Source of the DNA: Engraulis encrasicolus
Taxonomy: Eukaryota; Chordata; Actinopteri; Clupeiformes; Engraulidae
Length of the DNA stretch: 64,000 nt
Reading direction: 5' to 3'
Assembly (NCBI RefSeq): GCF_034702125.1
Contig: NC_085860.1
Span: 16,199,164 to 16,263,163, forward strand
This document shows positions 58,989 through 64,000 of the stretch, one piece after another. Made by a program: the position numbers and the translations under genes. The notes beneath the pieces were generated by a model, which saw only the letters and a list, made by a program, of their open reading frames with translations, was not told the DNA's origin and searched no databases. The number at the start of each line of letters is the position of its first letter. The stretch's first letter is position 1.

Positions 58989-59357
58989 TAGGGGTGTAAA
59001 TAATAATCCATTTGAATCGATGCATCAATCCTACAGCCCACGATTCAATTAATCGATTCATCCACAAGACAATCAATACAATTATTATTAGTCTTTTTTT
59101 AGTGATTATTGCACTCGTACTGTGAGGCATTTTATTTTGCTCTTGCCAAATAATATTAATACGGACCATAGTAAAGATGTCCCTCAAATGAAATGCATGC
59201 AAATATTTCAGCTTATTTTGATTTATTTAATATTTCACACATACGTCAAGCCTGTAAGGTAAAAAAAAATGAGCCATTGATATGAATCAATAATTGAATC
59301 GGCTTAAGAAATCGATATCGAATCGAATCGCCATGAAGGCTGTGATTTACACCCCTA
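58989..59357. mobile_element. hAT-type element with ATCGATTC repeats
   Basis: 369 bp. Starts TAGGGGTGTAAATAATAATC, ends GATTTACACCCCTA. Flanks GTGCACAC and GTGCACTC (7 of 8). AATCGAT motifs cluster near both ends. Confidence 0.85.
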
Positions 59358-59399
59358 GTGCACTCCAAGTCTCACTTCAACAGGTGTTTATTTTATCAG

Positions 59400-59685
59400 C
59401 CTGATGTGTAGGACTGGCATGCACAACCAAAAAAAAAAGATTGTAGCACGTATACGGCAGGAAGCCTTGGCAAATCTCGGAGCCGGAGGAGTACAATATC
59501 CCAGCTGTTATCCATCCAAGAGTCTTGGACGTCAGATCCTCCTCCTGTCGACCTAGTATTAGACGTTTGATGTCATTTCTATCAACCCTGTGCAGTAATC
59601 TCTCCCACCACCACCGCCCTCCACTCCCCTGCCTGCCTGCCTGCCCGCAGGCCCCCCTCCGTCTCTTCAATCTCTTTCAGCACTA
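59400..59685. other. non-coding, no feature supported
   Basis: (CCTG)/(CCACC) patches only. Confidence 0.4.
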
Positions 59686-59692
59686 GTGAAAG

Positions 59693-59998
59693 ATGTGCAG
59701 TGCTTGTTGCTGGCTTGCATGGGCCTCTGTGAGCCCAAGGGCAAGGGGCCTGCCAGTCAGGATTATCCCGACAGCACTAGTCAAGCCATACCTGCTGCTG
59801 CTGCTGCTGCTCCTGCTGCCGTCTGTGCCTCTGCCTCTGCTCCTGCTCCTGCCCTCGTCCGGGGTCGAGCAGAAAGCCCCTATTGTCCCACCTCATCACG
59901 GCCTTCTCAGGCCCCTTGGCCTGGCCTTAGCACCTCGCATAGCACCGAGTCGACGCAGGCAGCGCAGGGATAAATCCAGCGTGGATAAACTCTTCAGA
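59693..59998 (+). CDS. speculative exon with a leucine run
   Basis: From an ATG at 59693 the frame encodes PYLLLLLLLLLPSVPLPLLLLL, then VEQKAPIVPPHHG and a basic stretch RIAPSRRRQRRDKSSVDKLF, with a possible donor GTAATC at 59999. The shape (hydrophobic leader, then a polybasic site) recalls a secreted precursor, but the leucines come from a CTG/CCTGCT repeat, and the overlapping frame (59686) is also open. Low confidence. Confidence 0.2.
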
Positions 59999-60054
59999 GT
60001 AATCTCTGGCTGCGCAAATGGAGAGAGGCTGACAGTGGAGAGTGGGAGGGGTGG

Positions 60055-60131
60055 TGAGGAGAGGAGAGGAGAGGAGAGGAGAGGAGAGGAGAGGAGAGGA
60101 GAGGAGAGGAGAGGAGAGGAGAGGAGAGGAG
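60055..60131. repeat. (GAGGA)n pentanucleotide array
   Basis: About 15 uninterrupted units. Confidence 0.95.
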
Positions 60132-60304
60132 GTGTGCTGTGTGGTGGTGGGACGCGATGGACAGCAGCTGTTGCACATGCTGCAAACCACTCTGGACAAA
60201 AACACGGGCTCTTTCATCCCTGAGAGAAATGGTATTTATAATGTAGCAGCAGGGGGGGCTGGAACTGAAGGATGAGATGTAGGCAGGCAGGCAGGGGTGG
60301 TGGC

Positions 60305-60580
60305 CAGGGCCAGAATAACGCACAGGCTAGATATGGCTGCAGCCTAGGGCCCCCACTTGCCAGGGGGCCCTTGGTTGGCCAAACGTGAAAATTGCAGAAT
60401 TGTGGTATGATGTAATATTGAAAAAAAAAATAATCTGTTCTGTTGATAGGCATGTTATCGTTAAGTCCTAGCTCGTAATTACATCACTGTCTATGTAAAT
60501 TTGTTGCAAAATTTCCCCTTCCGGGGGGCCCCACAGCAACCTGAAGCCTAGGGGCCCCAGGCCATGTTAATGCAGTCCTG
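60305..60580. mobile_element. hAT-type MITE
   Basis: Starts CAGGGCCAGAATAACGCA, ends (rc) CAGGACTGCATTAACATG. Flanks GTGGTGGC / GTGGTGGT. The right flank has grown into a (GGT)n run. Confidence 0.8.
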
Positions 60581-61125
60581 GTGGTGGTGGTGGTGGTGGC
60601 GGCTGGGCAGTTGTGGGATCTTTTTCACCATGTAGTCAAGAGTGGTATGGTCAGCCGGCGTGTTGGTGGCTGGCTGTAAGAGTTTTTTAATCCGAGGTGC
60701 ATGTGTGGAGTCGCTTGCATGCATGTGTTGTTGTAGAGCCTCCCAGGAGCCCGTATTGTGTCCACTCAATGGAGCAGAAAAGCACCGCACGCCGTCGCTC
60801 CGCTCTGTCAGATGGGGATCTACGCACCATTTGTGTGATATGTGCTTAAATGTGACCCAGGCTGCTCAAGCAGACACTGTTGCACAACCGTCTGAGCATT
60901 GCTCTAATGCAGAGGGAAAATGGCTTTCTGCCGTGATTTCAATTCAGAATGAAGCTAGAAGTCGTTATTTGCCGTCACGCGAGATTGCATAATGTAACTG
61001 CTGCACGACTTAAGTAACGCGCATTAGGTATAATGGCGTGTAACATGCATTGGCCATAAAGTCACACCAGGTCACGCCAGCGTTTCTGACTTTTGCCTGT
61101 CTGATAAGAGTGCTGCACCACTTCC
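60581..61125. other. non-coding, no feature supported
   Basis: Nothing recognised. Confidence 0.4.
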
Positions 61126-61133
61126 AGTGTGAG

Positions 61134-61385
61134 CAGGGCCGCCGTTAGGCATAAGCAGAGTAAGCAGAGCGTTTAGGGCCTCAACCACTTTGCCCGCAAA
61201 ATTGGGGCCTCCTAAATTGAAATTGACTAAATAATGTCATGAAAAAATATTAAATGACATTACAAAACATATATTTATTAGTTATCAAAAGGTCCATCAT
61301 TATTTAGGGCATTGGAATTGTGAATACTGGAATTATTATTATTATTATTATTATTATTAGTAGTAGTAGTAGTAGTAGTAGCAGT

Positions 61386-61417
<32 letters not shown>

Positions 61418-61480
61418 CAGTAGCATTAATTACGAGTGGGGCCTCCTGACCAGTTATGCCAAACCTTGGCAGCAGGCCTG
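61134..61480. mobile_element. hAT-type element with internal trinucleotide array, exact 8-bp duplication
   Basis: 347 bp from CAGGGCCGCCGTTAGGCAT to ATGCC...CAGGCCTG. AGTGTGAG flanks both sides (61126-61133, 61481-61488). Confidence 0.9.
61332..61424. repeat. ATT / AGT / AGC trinucleotide array
   Basis: Consecutive blocks (ATT)n, (AGT)n, (AGC)n, each about 7-10 units, inside the hAT-type element. Confidence 0.93.
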
Positions 61481-61488
61481 AGTGTGAG

Positions 61489-62540
61489 AGCTCACCAACT
61501 GTAACTCCTGAGCCTAGTGCTACTAGTGCCATGAGACCTACTCTAGTTCTGCAGTACAAAAAAAAAGACAACATCTCCTGCACCTCCAGACATCCTGTGC
61601 CTCCCCTCCGAGTATTCCCTGATGAGAACCTCTCTCCTCTCCTCTTTTTTTAACCCCATACTCCCCACCCCCCTCCCCTTTTTTTCTCTTCCTCTTTCCC
61701 CTTGGGCTGTCTTTACGTTTTAATGAGAGGTAGCAAATAAGTCCTCCAGTTGTGTTTGCTATTGTGTACACATTACTCTCCTCCTCAATAATGGAGATAG
61801 TTGACTAGTGCTCAGTGATCATAGTGGAGGTGGTGGGATATACGTTTTTGACGTTTGTCTCGCTTCTCTGGTGGTTCTTTTTTGTTTGTAAGAGAGCGTT
61901 TCAGGTAGCACCTTTCCGAACCACAAAGTGGCACTTAGTGTGTGATGCCGTCGTGGTGGCATTTAAACATCAGAAACGCGACCCCCATTTCGGTGTCCCC
62001 TGCCTGCCAGTATTCCGGTACGGAGACGGAGACGGAGACGGCGGTAAAGTGCTCTGAAAGCCTCAGGTGGTGGAAGGGAAGTCGTCTCAGGCATCTCTGT
62101 GCTTTTAGCGCGCGCTTCCGGTTTTGTTTTTCTTACTTCTCTCAGAAAGAAAAAAGTGGAAGGATAACTGATTCCTCTTTACGTATTTTTATCCGCCCTT
62201 CCTTTCCTCCTCCGAAACGGCTTTTAGTTAGCTAGGGCAACAGCCGTGCAGAGTCCTTATCTTTCGCTGTGTTGCCATGTAGACACACTTGAGTTTGGGA
62301 TACAACTTGAGTTGACGGAAAACAGACAAACTTTCCCAACGTAATGTTTTCTTCTGTTTTCCATCTCTTTCTGCCTGTTTGTGCATTCCACACGCATGCA
62401 TGTTGTTAGTATTTATGATGAAAGGTTTATTGCAACTGTGCAATTCTGATGCACAAATTGAATCTTTTAAATTATATAAAAGCATTTGCTGCAAAATGCT
62501 ATTTTTGCAACCTCTGATACTGTTTGACCTACTTAATCCT
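61489..62540. other. non-coding, no feature supported
   Basis: Pyrimidine-rich stretch 61630-61700 and a (GGAGAC)n run at 62022-62040. Confidence 0.4.
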
Positions 62541-62544
62541 CTGT

Positions 62545-62618
62545 CTGTGTGTGTGTGTGTGTGTGTGCGTGCGTGTGTGTACGTGCGTGCGCCTGTGCGT
62601 GCGTATGTGTGTGCTTTT
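62545..62618. repeat. GT/GCGT microsatellite
   Basis: Short GT block then GTGCGTGC. Confidence 0.88.
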
Positions 62619-62640
62619 CTCTCTCATTTTGATGTGAAAG

Positions 62641-62707
62641 GATGCTCCCTCATGACACTCAGGATGGGCAGAGCAGCGGGACGATGATCCGAGAGTCTCA
62701 ACTCATC
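62641..62707 (+). CDS. candidate terminal exon, option A
   Basis: Acceptor TGATGTGAAAG after a pyrimidine run. Entered in phase 2 (AG|G = Arg) it reads MLPHDTQDGQSSGTMIRESQ, then LI and TGA. The phase fits exon 5. The composition looks protein-like, but the exon is short and two alternatives exist. Confidence 0.35.
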
Positions 62708-62745
62708 TGAGAAGAGGTGAAGATGGGGGAGGATGAAACACCTCT

Positions 62746-62965
62746 CCCCTTCCCCTTCCCCCTTCCCCTTCCCCTTCCCCTTCCCCTTCCCCTGCCCCTG
62801 CCCCTGCCCCTGCCCCTGTCTCTGTCCCATGTACTTGTCCCTGTCTCTGTCCCCTCCCCTGTCTTTGACTTTGTCTCTGTCCCTTCCCCTTCCCCTGTCA
62901 CTTTCCCTGCCCATGCCCCTGCCCCTTCCTCTGCTCCTGCCCCTATCTCTGTCCCTTCCCCACTC
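62746..62965. repeat. CCCCTT / CCCCTG hexanucleotide array
   Basis: (CCCCTT)n then (CCCCTG)n, drifting into CTCTGTCCCTT. Confidence 0.92.
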
Positions 62966-63149
62966 CAACCCTCTTCTCATCCGTCCCTCACAGAGCAGCC
63001 CACATACAGAACATAATCAAGAAGCACCAGCCTTCTCCACCTATCGGACCAAAGGACCGTATTCTATGCAACCTTAGGTACTTCTCCTCATAGTACCACC
63101 TGAAATCCATCCTCTCCTCTCCTCTCCTCTCCCCCTCTGCTCTCTACAG

Positions 63150-63207
63150 GCTCCAGGGCTGGCTCCGCAAGAGGCCTGACCCCTGGGGGCCAAACAGGCC
63201 CACTTGA
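63150..63207 (+). CDS. candidate terminal exon, option B
   Basis: Acceptor CTGCTCTCTACAG with a strong pyrimidine tract. Entered in phase 2 it reads R-LQGWLRKRPDPWGPNRPT and stops at TGA 63205-63207. The phase fits exon 5. It may be an alternative 3' end. Confidence 0.35.
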
Positions 63208-63326
63208 GAGCACTTACGCTGGGCAGGATGCCATTTGCAGAGGGCTGGACTGGAGGGGGAGTTTGGAGGTGGGGTATGGCTTGATAAGTGGATGGGAAGG
63301 GGGGAGTGGGTTTGTGTTGGATAGAG

Positions 63327-63475
63327 CAGAGTTGTATAAAGTAAAAGTACTCTTACAGATGGAATTACAGCACTACTAGAACGATATTTCATTGTTTCAA
63401 CTATGTGATATACTGCTAGTGTTGTAATTACATCTGTAAGAGTACATCTACTTCTACGTACTTTATACAACTCTG
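63327..63475. mobile_element. hAT-like foldback MITE
   Basis: 149 bp with long imperfect arms: CAGAGTTGTATAAAGTA at the left, TACTTTATACAACTCTG at the right, and inner CTCTTACAGATGGAATTACA pairing with TGTAATTACATCTGTAAGAG. Flanks GGATAGAG and GGACTGAG (6 of 8). Confidence 0.8.
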
Positions 63476-63513
63476 GGACTGAGAAGAGATGTAATGTTTT
63501 GGTGTTGCTGCAG

Positions 63514-63601
63514 GGATGACTATTCTTGTGGAAACACCGCCGATAAAAACAGTGCCTCAATCTCATCCCTCATGTTGTCAAACCGAAGGCCAAAGCACAA
63601 G
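63514..63601 (+). CDS. candidate exon, option C
   Basis: Acceptor TTGGTGTTGCTGCAG; donor GTGCGC at 63602. Phase 2 entry gives R-DDYSCGNTADKNSASISSL, then MLSNRRPKHK, leaving in phase 0. Without splicing the frame stays open to TGA 63728-63730, which with the AATAAA at 63945 would make a terminal exon. Confidence 0.4.
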
Positions 63602-63944
63602 GTGCGCATATTTTTTTTTCATTGTTGTTGTTTTTCATTTTGGTCAAGCAGCGGACCTCGACTGTGTTTGTCATCCACTTGTGCCTTTATTCTGAATCGG
63701 ATATTTCGGGTGTTCTGGAAGACACTTTAAGAGATGCCACCGTATTTTTTCCCCATGTGCCTTTATGTCCGATATTTCTTTATTAATTCATGTGGGGGCC
63801 ATTTTCAGCAGGCTTCCCTTTTTGATGTTGCCTGTAAAGAGCCATATGTTATTTTTGTACTGCACTTAAAGTTTATAGACTAGATTGCATTGCCACAGCA
63901 TGCTTCTGGGTTTTATTGTCATATTTTGTATGCCGGGTTGGAAT

Positions 63945-63950
63945 AATAAA
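63945..63950 (+). terminator. possible polyadenylation signal
   Basis: AATAAA in AT-rich sequence, about 215 bases after the stop that would end option C read through. Confidence 0.35.
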
Positions 63951-64000
63951 ACATTAACAGCCCCCTTTAATAGTCTGTCATTATTTATTAATGCTCATGG

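Overview
The window looks like nuclear DNA of a teleost fish. Evidence: very dense CA/GT and CT/GA microsatellites, many short non-autonomous hAT-type and Tc1-type elements, tRNA-derived SINEs with an intact B box, and a nearly intact Penelope-like retroelement. Coding content is low. Most open frames are translations of microsatellites (Cys-Val, His-Thr, Leu-Ser, Glu-Arg runs).

Layout. 1-2.0 kb: pyrimidine and GT-rich simple repeats and one 231-bp hAT-type MITE. 2.0-9.66 kb: one Penelope-like insertion arranged as a huge inverted repeat. A complete element on the minus strand (copy A, two frameshifts) lies head to head with an element on the plus strand (copy B, domains intact). The whole is bounded by a 15-16 bp target duplication. 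A hammerhead-ribozyme-like core is visible at both outer ends. The upstream ORF and the RT/endonuclease ORF overlap in the -1 frame at a T TTT TTA heptamer, in both copies.

12.6-51.8 kb: five exon candidates on the plus strand (12579, 39991, 43094, 45840, 51608) whose splice phases agree with each other (1,1,0,2,2). They define one long-intron gene that I do not recognise: basic, Ser/Thr/Lys-rich and low in complexity. Three mutually exclusive candidates for the next or last exon lie at 62.6-63.6 kb, and an AATAAA follows at 63945.

The introns hold at least a dozen short elements with readable 8-bp target duplications (hAT-like), a Tc1-derived 1.6-kb foldback, nested MITEs, tRNA-SINEs, minisatellites (37-bp and 28-bp units), and an AT-rich 1.5-kb island with inverted ends and a recurring 16-bp motif close to GTCACACCNNAGGACA. 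No bacterial operon, CRISPR, rRNA or functional tRNA gene was seen.

All coordinates were read by eye. Element boundaries with an exact target duplication are reliable to a few bases; microsatellite limits are approximate.
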